Source: Plantago ovata
Taxonomy: Eukaryota; Streptophyta; Magnoliopsida; Lamiales; Plantaginaceae
NCBI GenBank assembly: GCA_028274465.1
Contig: CM051455.1
Span: forward strand, 119,015,547-119,079,546
Direction: 5' to 3'
Length of the DNA stretch: 64,000 nucleotides
Below are positions 29,435 through 39,180 of the stretch, piece after piece (positions within the stretch are counted from its first letter, which is position 1; each line of letters starts with the position of its first letter). The notes beneath the pieces were generated by a model. The model was given only the letters and a program-made list of their open reading frames with translations, ran no database searches and had not been told where the DNA came from. Made by a program: the position numbers and the translations under genes.

Positions 29435-31557
29435 TGTAACACCCCGTTTTCTTTAATTATTTAATTACTTATTTAATTATTTATTTAATCATTATTTATT
29501 ATTTAATTATTTATTTCAGTTAATTAATTATCAGAGTAAATTATTATTCCATAATTAGTTAATTATTTTCGCGTAAGTTTGTTCGTTTCGTTTCGTTTGG
29601 ATCAAGCTGGACTATCTGATCTGTTTAGCCTTTCGTTTGGCCCAATTCTTAGCCCAGTCAAGGCCTGTTGACCGGCCCATTAGTAATCTAACCCTAACCC
29701 TAGTCAGTATCCCATCTCCTCATTCTCTTGCTACCATCCAAACCGAAATAGAGAGAAAGAGAGAAATAGAGAAGAAAGAAAGAAAGAAAAGAAAGGAAAG
29801 AAGAAAGAGAGATTGACAGTTACTGCTGCTGCCTATCTCCGTTCGACCCCATCGCCGCCGCCGGCCGTCCGTTCGACTCCGTTCCGCCGCACCAAGCCGC
29901 CATCGCCGCGCCGCCGCCGCGCCGATCTGTTCGTCTGTGTCGCCGTCCGTTTCGCGCTCCGTCGCCGCAAGCGCGTCCGCCGTTCGTCGCCTGTCCGTCG
30001 AGCTCTGTCTATCGATCGATCGATTCAATCGATCCGTTACGTCTCACGCAAAGCCGCCGCCTGTTCGCCGTTGTCGCCGCGCCTGTGTCGCCGCGGTCTC
30101 TGCCTCCGTCCGCGCCGTTCCGCCTGACGATTCGCCGCCGCCGTTCGATCGATTCCATCTGTCCGTTTGTCTCTCGCCGCTCCGATCTCGTCCGCCACGG
30201 TCCTTTCTGTTTCGATCGGTAAGAGATTTCGATTCCTTCTAATCTTTCCGTTTCGAGTTCGATTTTGGTTACGAATTCGATTTGAATCTCGGTTTTAATT
30301 TTCCTTTCTTCTTAATTCTTTCGATTGCAGATTGTTCAACCTTTAGTTCGATTCGAAGGTAAATCTCGTTTCCTACTACTGCTCTCGATTCGAATCTCGT
30401 ATTCTCGTTTTCTGTTTGGACTTTTTACCTTGGACGATTTTACCCTTGATCGATCTGACCTTGTTAATTATTTCGAACCGAGAACCGGGACTTAGGTTGT
30501 TAGTGTAGTTACTGTTTGGCTGGACTTGTGAAACTTTTGACCTCGTATGTTGACTTTGATTTCCTGTTTGACCTCGAAAGGACTTTTGGACCTTGTTGTT
30601 ACTGTTTTGGATTTTTGTGGACTGATTTGGGAAACCTAAAAACCTAAAGGCCCTTTTTGCAGTTTTACCGTTGACCGTAGTTGACTGACAGTAAGCTTTT
30701 ATCGTAAACCTTGTTGTTTTGAGAAGACTGTTAGGTGTTGGAAAACTTCTGGTTTGTTTGTACTGTCTGTTTTCGAAAAAAGGGTTATTTTGCAATTTAC
30801 CACTGAGGGTAATTTCCAGAATCTGAAAACCGAAAGAATTTCTGAAAATGTTTTAAACTTGGTTTCTGTTTTTGTAAGTTAGCATTGGCTTGACTTGCTA
30901 GCTTAGTTGGTTAGGTTCTTGCTTGACTAACTTAGAGGTCCCGAGTTCGAACCCCGACTTTACCGTTCCTTTTTCAACCTTTTTCCTTCCGTCCGTTCGA
31001 CTTCTAAAGTGTGTTTAGTACTTTCTTGTTAGGTTCTCCGTTGTCCGTAAACCCGTAAGCTCATCTCTTGTTGAAGGTCGTTTGCTCGCAAGCTAAGGTG
31101 AGTGTTCACCCCTAAACCTATTATTTGCGAAAAACTGGAAGGCTATGTGACTGTTTGTACCTATTACTATCTACTGTTTACTGTATGCTTCCGCGTAAAA
31201 GTATAAGTCCTAAGTATGACTTTTGTATTTTGTTTATTGCTACTCTGTTCTGTACTGACTTTCTGCAGGAACACCTCTCGGTGTTAATTAATTGTATTTG
31301 TTGTTCTGTTTCTGTGTGACCGGTCGATTAGGTTATGGTTAGGTAGGCTTGGGTAGTAGGGGACTATCGGGTTTGCTTGATCGTGGCCTAGTCTATTCCC
31401 TTTTAGGCGCGAGGCAGAAGTCGCTGAGGCCTATTAGGGTCGTAGAATCTGTTTCCCCAAAGTACACGGGGGTTTCTGTTTCTGTTCGGAGTTGTGCACC
31501 CTCTGGAGGGAGTTATAAGGGCATTCTGGGAGTAGGAGCAATAAGGCGGGTTGCACC
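29435..31557 (+). mobile_element. C1 3' LTR, interrupted by element D
   Basis: The first 2123 bp of an LTR that is 2542 bp in C2. It carries the site II/telo-box cluster, GA tract and GCC-rich part, then A/T-rich sequence and a tRNA-like box pair. It stops at GCACC (31553-31557), where the Tat-like LTR starts. No gene is supported inside. Confidence 0.88.
30899..30965 (+). other. tRNA-like A-box and B-box pair in chromovirus LTR
   Basis: TAGCTTAGTTGG at 30899-30910 fits the pol III A box TRGCNNAGYNGG. AGTTCGAACCCC at 30954-30965 fits the B box closely. The spacing of about 54 bp is as in a tRNA gene. The T-arm pairing is poor and no full cloverleaf can be drawn, so it is not an intact tRNA gene. 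C2 has the same at 50424-50480. Confidence 0.5.
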
Positions 31558-32316
31558 TGTTAGGGTTGAAATATGTCCAGTCCGCATGTACGAACTGGAG
31601 CGGTCTAAGAGCGCGACAAAGCATCATAGGCCGTCCCTCAAGGGGCACAACCACACCCAAGTATGTCACTAAGGTGTGGATCGACCAACATAGGGTCCGA
31701 CCATCACTGGGAGGACAACCCTCAAAATAAGCTCCTCTCAAGGACAAAGCTGCCAGTGGGCTCGAGGAGCATCTCTCTCGGGCTCGAGGAGACCTTACGT
31801 CAAGGTAACGCTCCTTGACAGAAACTAAGCAGAACACTACTCGCATCACCCACGCACAAGGAAGACACGAGGACCACAGAGCGACCAGCCATGGTTGCTC
31901 CCCTGGGCCAAGGCCCACGGACCCCCTTAATGGGCCTGGGCTGAGGAAGGCCTCAATCCTGGCCGTACACGTGGCGTGATCCTACATGACCGGAAGCTGA
32001 AGGGTCTCAAGTATAAAAGGCCCTCATTTACTCCTCAACAGTAAGCATTAACTACGCCACCCGAGCACCACTTTCACTACTCTTACTAGGGAAGCCTCAC
32101 GACTCCCTACTCGTAAAGTCGCCTCTCCGGTCTGATACCTTACAGACCGGGCAAGAGACACTGACCCCCCCCCCTCTCTAGTCTATTTCAGGTACGAGGA
32201 AGCTACAAGAAGGCTCATTTCCTATCTCAGAGTAATACTACAAGAAGAAGAACTAGAATGACTTAGACTAGCGACTCATTGCGAACTTAGAAAGAAACAC
32301 GAATTACCCTTCAACA
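31558..32316 (+). mobile_element. 5' LTR of Tat-like element D
   Basis: The LTR is 759 bp with ends TGTTAGGG and CTTCAACA. A TATA box TATAAAAGG lies at 32012-32020. Upstream are repeated GGCTCGAGGAG elements near 31748-31790. A run of ten C occurs near 32165. The primer site follows two bases after. Confidence 0.85.
32012..32020 (+). promoter_or_regulatory. TATA box of element D
   Basis: TATAAAAGG fits the plant TATA consensus and lies 455 bp into the LTR, leaving about 300 bp for R and U5. It is the likely core promoter of the element. Confidence 0.65.
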
Positions 32317-32318
32317 TT

Positions 32319-32336
32319 TGGCGCCTCTGTGGGAAG
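32319..32336 (+). other. Primer binding site of element D
   Basis: TGGCGCCTCTGTGGGAAG lies two bases after the LTR. A TGGCGCC..TGTGGGAA site is usual in Tat-clade elements. I cannot name the primer tRNA with confidence. Confidence 0.6.
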
Positions 32337-32402
32337 CGACACAAAAGGTCATTCCTTGCCCTACTAGTCGAGCCACTTCCCTCCTCGTGACACTTCACGA
32401 AT

Positions 32403-34973
32403 ATGCCTCCCAGAAGAAGCAACCGTCTTGCTAATGCACCACCCGCAAATCCTCCTCGACCTAGAGGCCGTCCCTCTAATAACGGTCGCGGAGGAGGAAC
32501 GGAGGGTGTTCCTAGGGACCCAAGAAATAACAATGTTGCAAGGAACCGGGATTACACGGAGGGGGCGTTTACTAATGTCACTCACTCCCAAAATGAGACA
32601 TCCGGGGAAAACAACCCTCAAGGAGCCCCGGTAGGAAACGCCTATGGAGCTTTGAGAATCGCAAACAACGCCGAGTCTAGGGGGCAGCCTCATCCTGTAG
32701 CAATCAACCAACCTCCCGTGGCAGTGAATCCTCCTCAACCGGCCGCATTGACCTTCACCCTTCCTGATGGACGTGTCGTCCGACCATCAGATTTCGGGAT
32801 GGGCGAAGCTCAATACGGTCTATTCCTTCTTACTTTACAAGGATATGTCGGAGGTAATGAGGCTATTAGGGTTAATACTGAAATACAAGCTCCAATAGAG
32901 CCACAAGTACCGGTGCAAGAGCAACCTCGGGCTACATTGGTCGCTCCTCGTCAATCTCAAGGAATCGCACCTGTTGCACAAGATGAAGCACATTCGAGAG
33001 CCAACACCAGGCCGATCCAATCTCGACTTGGACCATCAAGAATCCAATCGAGGTTAGGACCACAAGGTGCCCCGGATGATTTGAGAGACCTGATTGATAG
33101 AAGGATAAGGGCATCATTGCAAAATGTGGTGCAACAAGAAAATAGAGCTCAGGTGGTCGCTACACCACCCGCTCTCCCCAATCAAGTTACCCCCAACCAG
33201 GTAACTCCTCAAAACCAACAAGAGGCAGTGGAAGAGAATCAAGCGTTGAGAACAGTAGCTGAGGTAACCCCTCTGGTCGATCCGATCACGGGGAGGAGGC
33301 TCACTCTGGAGGAACTCAACGCGAGGAAATCCGCACTTGATGCTCAGATAGAGACTCTTCGTGGAACTGTCCAAGAAAGAGAGCAAGACCAAGATCCGAG
33401 CCCTTTGTGCGATGAGATCAGGAACCACCAAGCCAAGATTGAAAGAGGCTTTCCCACCTTCGAAAGCTATGATGGAACAAGTTGTCCAAAGGACTACTTG
33501 GTAAGATTTGGCACCAAAATGGATGCTTACGGTCATGACTCAAGGACTAAAGCACTCCTCTTCCCGGCTAACTTATCCGGGGAAGCAATGAAATGGTGGT
33601 CGCGCCTCCCTCACCGATCCATCAAATCATATAGAGATCTCTGTAAGGAGTTTTCTAAGCGTTTCGAGAAAGTGATGAACGCCAAGAGACGGGTGAGGTA
33701 CTTGGCCGAAATTGTCCAGAGAAACAACGAAGACTTGAGGGACTTCATCAACCGCTTTCATGAAGCAGCTCTCCAAGTCGAGGATCACTCGATCAATGAA
33801 AGGAAGGAATACTTGTATGGTAACACTACCAACATCAGATTCCAAGATGTACTCTCAGCATCGTGTATAGAGAATGAAGCACAACTTGCCAAAGTTTGCA
33901 AGGACTTCCTCGAAGCCGAGGAATTCCGAAGAACGGTCACAGTAAGAACCAATCTTCCCAAGGAAAAAGGGAAAGAAAAAGAAAAAGAGAAAGAGTACCC
34001 TCCTCGCCCACAAAATCCCGGGAAGCAGAGGAAAGAGCAAAAGTTTGGGTTGATCAAGGAGGGCAACTCAAGAAATGATTTCAGAGACAGGAGATCTCCT
34101 CCCAGAAGGTCACCTCCAAGACGATACAGCAACTACACAGACTTGAATAGGCCAAGATCCGACATCTTGAACTATATAGTCTCGAGGAAGCTAGACGTCT
34201 CGTGGCCACCCCCGATTAAGGAAAACCAAAGGAACAAGAACTCGGAAAAATTTTGCAAGTTTCACAAGGGGAAAGGGCACACCTCAGATGAGTGTGTCGA
34301 GCTCAAGAACGAAATTGAGAGGATGATACGTAACGGTCAATTGGTTAACTACATCCGGAAGGAGGAACCCCTGGCACTACTGCCCCCACCTCCTCAAACG
34401 GGGAGCGAGCACCCATACCAAGGAAACCCCCAGGACGACGACATCCATAATTACAACAATTATGAGAACCGCCCTGTAAATGGAAGCATCCGCACTCTCA
34501 CGATTGCGGGAGGACCTGCCGGCGGCGACACTCGTAATCAAAGGGAGATTACGGCGGACAACCTCAGGGTCCGAGATGTGAAGTATGCTCAAGCCGGTAG
34601 ACCGGGAACCAACGTTATCTCTTTCGATGATAGCGAGATACCTCTGAAACATGCTGGAGGAGGCAACATCTATGATCCTTGCGTCCCACTTGTAGTGTCC
34701 TTGGATGTTCAATCCTACAAATTGGGTAGGATCCTCGTCGATACTGGATGCTCGGCAAACTTGATCTTCACCGGAACCTTGAAAAGGATGCACATGAACC
34801 CAAGGGAAGGGCTCAGAGAAGTGAGGAGCGCATTGGTAGGATTCGGAGGACAACCTGTCATGCCGCTCGGAATGATCAACCTCACAGTGTCAATGGGTAG
34901 CGCTCCTAGAAGGGTAACCCAACAAGTTCTTTCGTGGTGGTCGATATGCCATTTGATTATTTCGCAGTCCTAG
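32403..34973 (+). CDS. Tat-like gag-protease (D)
   Basis: The 856-residue frame starts MPPRRSNRLANAPPANPPRP, a basic proline-rich tail. The capsid domain lies at about residues 350-530 (FESYDGTSCPKDYLVRFGTKMDAY, KWWSRLPHRSIKSYRDLCKEF). A KEKEKEKE-rich linker follows, then a CCHC-like CKFHKGKGHTSDEC near residue 620, and a retropepsin with ILVDTGCSANLIF near residue 780. The RT frame starts just before its end. Gag builds the particle and the protease cleaves it. Confidence 0.88.
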   Translation: MPPRRSNRLANAPPANPPRPRGRPSNNGRGGGTEGVPRDPRNNNVARNRDYTEGAFTNVTHSQNETSGENNPQGAPVGNAYGALRIANNAESRGQPHPVAINQPPVAVNPPQPAALTFTLPDGRVVRPSDFGMGEAQYGLFLLTLQGYVGGNEAIRVNTEIQAPIEPQVPVQEQPRATLVAPRQSQGIAPVAQDEAHSRANTRPIQSRLGPSRIQSRLGPQGAPDDLRDLIDRRIRASLQNVVQQENRAQVVATPPALPNQVTPNQVTPQNQQEAVEENQALRTVAEVTPLVDPITGRRLTLEELNARKSALDAQIETLRGTVQEREQDQDPSPLCDEIRNHQAKIERGFPTFESYDGTSCPKDYLVRFGTKMDAYGHDSRTKALLFPANLSGEAMKWWSRLPHRSIKSYRDLCKEFSKRFEKVMNAKRRVRYLAEIVQRNNEDLRDFINRFHEAALQVEDHSINERKEYLYGNTTNIRFQDVLSASCIENEAQLAKVCKDFLEAEEFRRTVTVRTNLPKEKGKEKEKEKEYPPRPQNPGKQRKEQKFGLIKEGNSRNDFRDRRSPPRRSPPRRYSNYTDLNRPRSDILNYIVSRKLDVSWPPPIKENQRNKNSEKFCKFHKGKGHTSDECVELKNEIERMIRNGQLVNYIRKEEPLALLPPPPQTGSEHPYQGNPQDDDIHNYNNYENRPVNGSIRTLTIAGGPAGGDTRNQREITADNLRVRDVKYAQAGRPGTNVISFDDSEIPLKHAGGGNIYDPCVPLVVSLDVQSYKLGRILVDTGCSANLIFTGTLKRMHMNPREGLREVRSALVGFGGQPVMPLGMINLTVSMGSAPRRVTQQVLSWWSICHLIISQS

Positions 34974-36319
34974 GCCGACCTGCTCTCTCTCAATTCCGAG
35001 CCGTAGTGTCCACGGTCCACAACAAGCTGAAATTCCCTACTCCTTTGGGAATCGGACAAGAAGTAGGAGACATACGAGAAGCATGGGAATGCTACACTCT
35101 GTCGGCTAAGTTCACTTCAAGGGTTGCCATTGGAGAACCCAACCCCGGGCAATCATCCGAGGAGACACCCCTTGTTCACAATGCGCCTTATCGTTTCTAC
35201 ACGGTTCGGCGAGTGAAGAAAAAATCAAAAAAGCCAAGTCCGTCACTTAGGCGAAGAAAAGCAATCATGAAGAAAGACAAAGATACTCTAGTAGGAGCTG
35301 TTAAGGAGCTCGAGGAGTATCAAGTGATTCCACCAGTCCCACCCTCTTCCAAAAAGAAGAAATTCTTTGAGGAAAACAAAATTGAAGCAAGAGAAGCCCT
35401 TGAAGAAATCCAAATTGTCGAAGGAAGTGCCGACAAGGTCACAAAAATTGGCACAGAGATGGCCACTGAAGTCAGGATGAAGCTCATCCAATGTTTGAAA
35501 GATAACAATGATGTCTTCGCGTGGAGCACCGAGGACCTGAAGGGGATCGACCCACGTGTCGCCGTTCACCGTCTGAACGTAGATCCATCGATCACCCACA
35601 TCAGAGAAAAGCGAAGAGACTTCAGTGCGGAAGATAACGCCATAATAGAAGCGGAAGTACAAAGGCTTCTTAAAGCTGGCCACATCAAAGAAGTGAGATA
35701 CTCAGACTGGGTATGCAACGTGGTCCTCGTGGAGAAGGGTCCGGGAAAATGGCGAATGTGCAACAATTTCACAAGGCTCAACAAGTTTTGCCCAAAGGAT
35801 CCATACCCTCTCCCCAGGATCGACCAGCTTGTTGATTCCACCGCTGGATGCGCCCTCCTGAGTTTCATGGATGCATACCAGGGCTTCTACCAGGTCAAAA
35901 TGGCCAAAGATGATGTGCCTAAAACCGCCTTCTTCGCTAACGGCAATGTGTATTGCTTCAACGTGATGCCATTTGGCCTTAAGAACGCCGGAGCGACCTA
36001 CCAAAGGCTGGTCAACAAGATGTTCAAGGAAGAGCTGGGCAAAACAATGGAGGTATATGTCGATGACATGCTCGTCAAGAGCAAGACCGAGGAGCAACAT
36101 ATAGCTTACCTGACAAAGTGCTTCTCAATTTTGAGAAAGTATGGCATGAAGCTCAACCCGGCGAAGTGTACCTTCGGGGTCAAAGGGGGAAGTTCCTGGT
36201 TACATGGTGACCGAAGAGGAATAGAAGCGAACCCCGAGAAGATAAAGGCCATCCTCGATCTTCCCCACCTCAATCCATCAATGAGGTGCAACAATTGGTC
36301 GGAAAATCAATCGCATTGA
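34934..36319 (+). CDS. Tat-like reverse transcriptase (D)
   Basis: The frame continues from protease end (DYFAVLGRPALSQFRAVVST) into a lysine-rich linker and RT: RVAVHRLNVDPSITHIREKRR, WRMCNNFTRLNKFCPKDPYPLP, SFMDAYQGFYQVKM, MPFGLKNAGATYQRLVNKMF and active-site YVDDMLVKSK near residue 375. These are Tat-clade forms of the RT blocks. RT is followed by a SHFEWTKECEEAFEKLK piece at the start of RNase H (about 36370-36450), then the gap. Confidence 0.86.
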   Translation: MVVDMPFDYFAVLGRPALSQFRAVVSTVHNKLKFPTPLGIGQEVGDIREAWECYTLSAKFTSRVAIGEPNPGQSSEETPLVHNAPYRFYTVRRVKKKSKKPSPSLRRRKAIMKKDKDTLVGAVKELEEYQVIPPVPPSSKKKKFFEENKIEAREALEEIQIVEGSADKVTKIGTEMATEVRMKLIQCLKDNNDVFAWSTEDLKGIDPRVAVHRLNVDPSITHIREKRRDFSAEDNAIIEAEVQRLLKAGHIKEVRYSDWVCNVVLVEKGPGKWRMCNNFTRLNKFCPKDPYPLPRIDQLVDSTAGCALLSFMDAYQGFYQVKMAKDDVPKTAFFANGNVYCFNVMPFGLKNAGATYQRLVNKMFKEELGKTMEVYVDDMLVKSKTEEQHIAYLTKCFSILRKYGMKLNPAKCTFGVKGGSSWLHGDRRGIEANPEKIKAILDLPHLNPSMRCNNWSENQSH

Positions 36320-36487
36320 GTAGATTCATCTCAAGGTCGGCCGAGAAAATCTACCTTTTTTCAAGGTATTGAGAAAGAGCAGCCACTTCGAGTGGACAAA
36401 GGAGTGCGAGGAAGCCTTCGAGAAGCTGAAAGAATACATACTCGTCCCCCTCTATGTCAAAGCCCGTGGACGGAGAGGTCTCTATTG

Positions 36488-36587
36488 NNNNNNNNNNNNN
36501 NNNNNNNNNNNNNNNNNNNNNNNNNNNNNNNNNNNNNNNNNNNNNNNNNNNNNNNNNNNNNNNNNNNNNNNNNNNNNNNNNNNNNNN
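36488..36587. other. Assembly gap of 100 N
   Basis: Exactly 100 N, the usual placeholder for a gap of unknown size. Left of it is Tat-like element D; right of it is the 3' ORF of a SIRE-like element in the opposite direction. The sequence on the two sides does not belong together, so order and orientation across the gap rest on scaffolding only. Confidence 0.98.
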
Positions 36588-37599
36588 ATTTTGAGAGATG
36601 AAGGTGAAGATCTGAGAAGTCCATTCTCCTATATCTTTGCCAGTTGCTGACGGACTTAGCAACTCTAGACAAAGTTGTCCTCTTGAAGCTCAAGTAAAGT
36701 TCTTCAGAACTTACTTGCTGATCTCAGTGATGAGTACCATTTCAGTGGTCTCCTTTTGAGCCTGAAAAAGAATTTATTTAGATCAGGATTGGTTTGGAGA
36801 ATGTTTTAGAATTTAAATCTGAAACATGATTTACCTGCTGAAGTCAGCAGCTCATGAGTACAATTTCATTCATGAGGAGCTGGGGTAGCATCCTCCATTT
36901 GTTCATCCTGAAATAAATTAAAATTGACACAAGTACTAAGCTGTCAAACTTAGTTTTTATACCAAAATTATTAACTACCTGCTGAGCAGGGAGTGTTGGT
37001 TCTGGTTCAGAGGCTTCAGCAACCATCTGACTTGTATCTTGAGAAGTCTGTAGAGATAGTATAATATTAGCAAAGAATAAGTTTCAGAATTTGAAGTTTT
37101 ACTGATGGTTGAATTAACTACCTGCTGAGGAAGGACAGGTTGTGGCTCAGTCCTTTCAGCATTAACAGTTTCTTCAGCTTCTTGGACTGTTTCTTCAGCA
37201 GACTTCTGAGTTTGCTCTAACTGAGAAAGCTGTGCGGTTTCAGCAATCTCCCTTGTCTCTGAATTGACAAGTTGAGCAGAAGCAACTTGACCTTTAAGCT
37301 CACTGCTTGTCATGAAGAGTTCAATTGACTTGTTGGATGATTCTTCAATCTCCAACTCCATTTGTTTGCTTAAATCTTCCAGTACAAGCTGGACTTTGTC
37401 AATTGAAGTCTTGGGTGAACTTGGGCCAGCATTCTCAGCATCAAGAGATGCGTCTTTGAATGATGCTTCTTGAGTTTCAGCAACTTCAGGAACTGGTACC
37501 ATTGCTATCTCAGCAACTGGTCCATCAGCAAGCTGGGTTTCAGCAACTTGATGAGTTGCTTGTTCAGCAACCATCTGTTCAGCAGCATCAGATACCACT
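36588..37599 (-). pseudogene. SIRE-like 3' ORF copy P
   Basis: The minus-strand sequence matches 62240-63255 of contig 3. The frame 37598-36975 reads VAEQATHQVAETQLADGPVA, acidic and rich in Ala, Glu and Gln, with a DKVQLVLEDLSKQMELEIEE coiled-coil-like stretch. Two intron-like GT...AG segments are at 37121-37048 and 36978-36908. The neighbouring LTR at 37600 shows that element F inserted into P (flank CCACT, 37595-37599). Function is unknown. The copy is broken. Confidence 0.65.
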
Positions 37600-38498
37600 T
37601 GTTGGTCCCTTTAAACAACAAGAAAAGACTAGAGGGGGGGGGGGTGAATAGTCTTTTCAAACTTTTGTCGTTTAAAACTTTCTCAGCAAGTACTTATTAC
37701 TTTTCAGTAATGAGGTTGCTGATACTTAACTTTCTCAGCAAGCATAAGTTACTTTACAGTAGCTTGGTTTGCTGATACTTAAAATCAGAGAGCGGAAGTC
37801 TTTGAAACGAAAAGTGCTTTTTCAGCAAGTAAGTGTTTCAGCAAGTGATGTGAGTGACTGTGTACAAACAGAGATAATTTGCTGAAAGCTAAATGCAGTA
37901 AGTAAATCACACAAACGCTTTTAGAGTGGTATCTGAGAGTGGCGTAATCTCCCAACTAATCCACTTTGTCCTTTCTAGGACTGAATCCACTAAGATATGA
38001 TTGAGGTTCCTTACAATCTCCTATCTAAAGCGATTCAACAGAAACCAAAGCACACTTGCTTTGTTTCCAACCTAAACTAGAGAACTCAACCTTGTTCTCC
38101 ACCAAACTTGGTACTTTTAATCAGCAAACTATGCTCGATTAAGTTCCCCTGAATATCACGCCTTAAAGGGTGTATTTTCAGTTAGAGAGTTTTGGGGTGA
38201 GATAACTTAATTATAACTTATTCAGTTACAACAAGTAATCTAAGAAACACAACTTGGAATACTTTGCAGTAAACAAGTTTGATTGTTTCTGGTGTCAAGA
38301 CTTGTTCTTGTTCGAAAGAAAGAACACTTAACTAATTTCTTAGCCGAGTTTGTTCTACTTCTTCACAAGTAGCTTTTCAAGCTTTAAGTCTTGGAACGGA
38401 TCAATGGCAGTAAGAGAGTTTGAAGGTTTGTGAGTTTTAAGCACAAGTGAGAGTTTGATCACGTTGTTGACACACTTCAACTCTTTGCCGGATGACCT

Positions 38499-38508
38499 CT
38501 ATTTATAG
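38499..38508 (+). promoter_or_regulatory. TATA-like box of SIRE-like LTR
   Basis: CTATTTATAG lies about 900 bp into the LTR, the usual place for a SIRE promoter TATA box. It is followed by GTGCAAGTAAGG. Start site not determined. Confidence 0.5.
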
Positions 38509-38840
38509 TGCAAGTAAGGAGCCGTTTGAATTTCAAATCCTAAGGCTTTTGTTCCTTAACATGTCACTATCTTGCTTTTGTACTTTCAGCAGCAACCTTT
38601 GTTTGTCTTTTAGTCTTCATGTCCTTTGTGTAAGCTTTGCATTAAATGCACCTTTGAGTAGAATTCAAACAGTAACATTGGAGCGCAAAATCACGTACAT
38701 TCAGCAAGAGGTCACATGTGTTCATCAGCAAGTGTTCATTCTCAGTTTCAGCAAACACAACCTACTCTGTCTTTCAGATTTTCACTTATGCAATGCTGTT
38801 GCTGAAAATTTCACTTTCTGAGCAACACGTGCCTTACTAG

Positions 38841-38911
38841 TCTTCAGCAATCTTCAAGTCTTCAAGTCTTCAAATTCTTCAAGTCTTCAGATCTTCAAAA
38901 GTCTTCAAGAT
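38841..38911 (+). repeat. TCTTCAAG short tandem repeat
   Basis: About eight imperfect copies of TCTTCAAGT/TCTTCA occur in direct series. Such a tract is prone to slippage. It has no coding meaning that I can see. Confidence 0.85.
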
Positions 38912-38940
38912 TCTGACCGGTTTCTTATTTGCTTCAATAA

Positions 38941-39107
38941 TTTGTTTGTAATAAACAAAATACATCTTCAGCAAATGCTTCAATAGGTCATTTTCTTTTC
39001 AGAAAATAAGTTACATCAAAGCTAAGCATCAATAAGATATTTTCTTTTCAGAAAATAAAATACATCATACGCTAAAGTGTCAATAGATTAATTTCTTTAC
39101 AGAAATT
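38941..39107 (+). repeat. Four-unit hairpin array in SIRE-like LTR or leader
   Basis: Hairpins start at 38941 (TTTGTTT/AAACAAA), 38990 and 39039 (both ATTTTCT/AGAAAAT) and 39090 (AATTTCT/AGAAATT), 49 to 51 bp apart. The last three have TTTC or TTAC loops. Most are followed by a TACATC or TACGTC box and a TCAATA box. The stems differ yet keep pairing. Whether this is U5 or the untranslated leader is uncertain. Confidence 0.7.
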
Positions 39108-39180
39108 AAAGTACGTCATCCACCAAGATAAAAACTTATCTAACACCTATCTAAGTCATCAGCAAACGTTCCTCTTTTAC

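Larger units (their letters stand above)
24011..31557 (+). mobile_element. Chromovirus (Tekay/Del-like) C1 inserted in gag of E2
   Basis: The element starts TGTAACACCCCG right after the flank GAGCG (24006-24010). It has an LTR-derived 5' end, gag-protease, RT, RNase H, integrase with chromodomain, a polypurine tract and a 3' LTR that is cut at 31557 by Tat-like element D. The two terminal repeats share about their first 800 bp and look a few percent different by eye. A second version is C2 (49386-57233) on the other strand. It looks largely preserved, with one insertion and a few smaller breaks. Confidence 0.9.
31558..36487 (+). mobile_element. Tat-like Ty3/gypsy element D, 5' part to the gap
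   Basis: The element starts with LTR TGTTAGGG at 31558, then primer site, gag-protease and RT; the copy runs into the 100-N gap while entering RNase H. It sits inside the 3' LTR of C1; the same site is empty in C2 (GGTGC at 49823-49827). Gag and RT are of the Tat/Retand/Ogre type. The visible part looks well preserved, consistent with the youngest layer of the nest. The 3' end is missing. Confidence 0.85.

Noticed and set aside
30890-30970. Intact tRNA gene
   Set aside because: A and B boxes are present but the acceptor and T stems do not pair well, so no cloverleaf forms.
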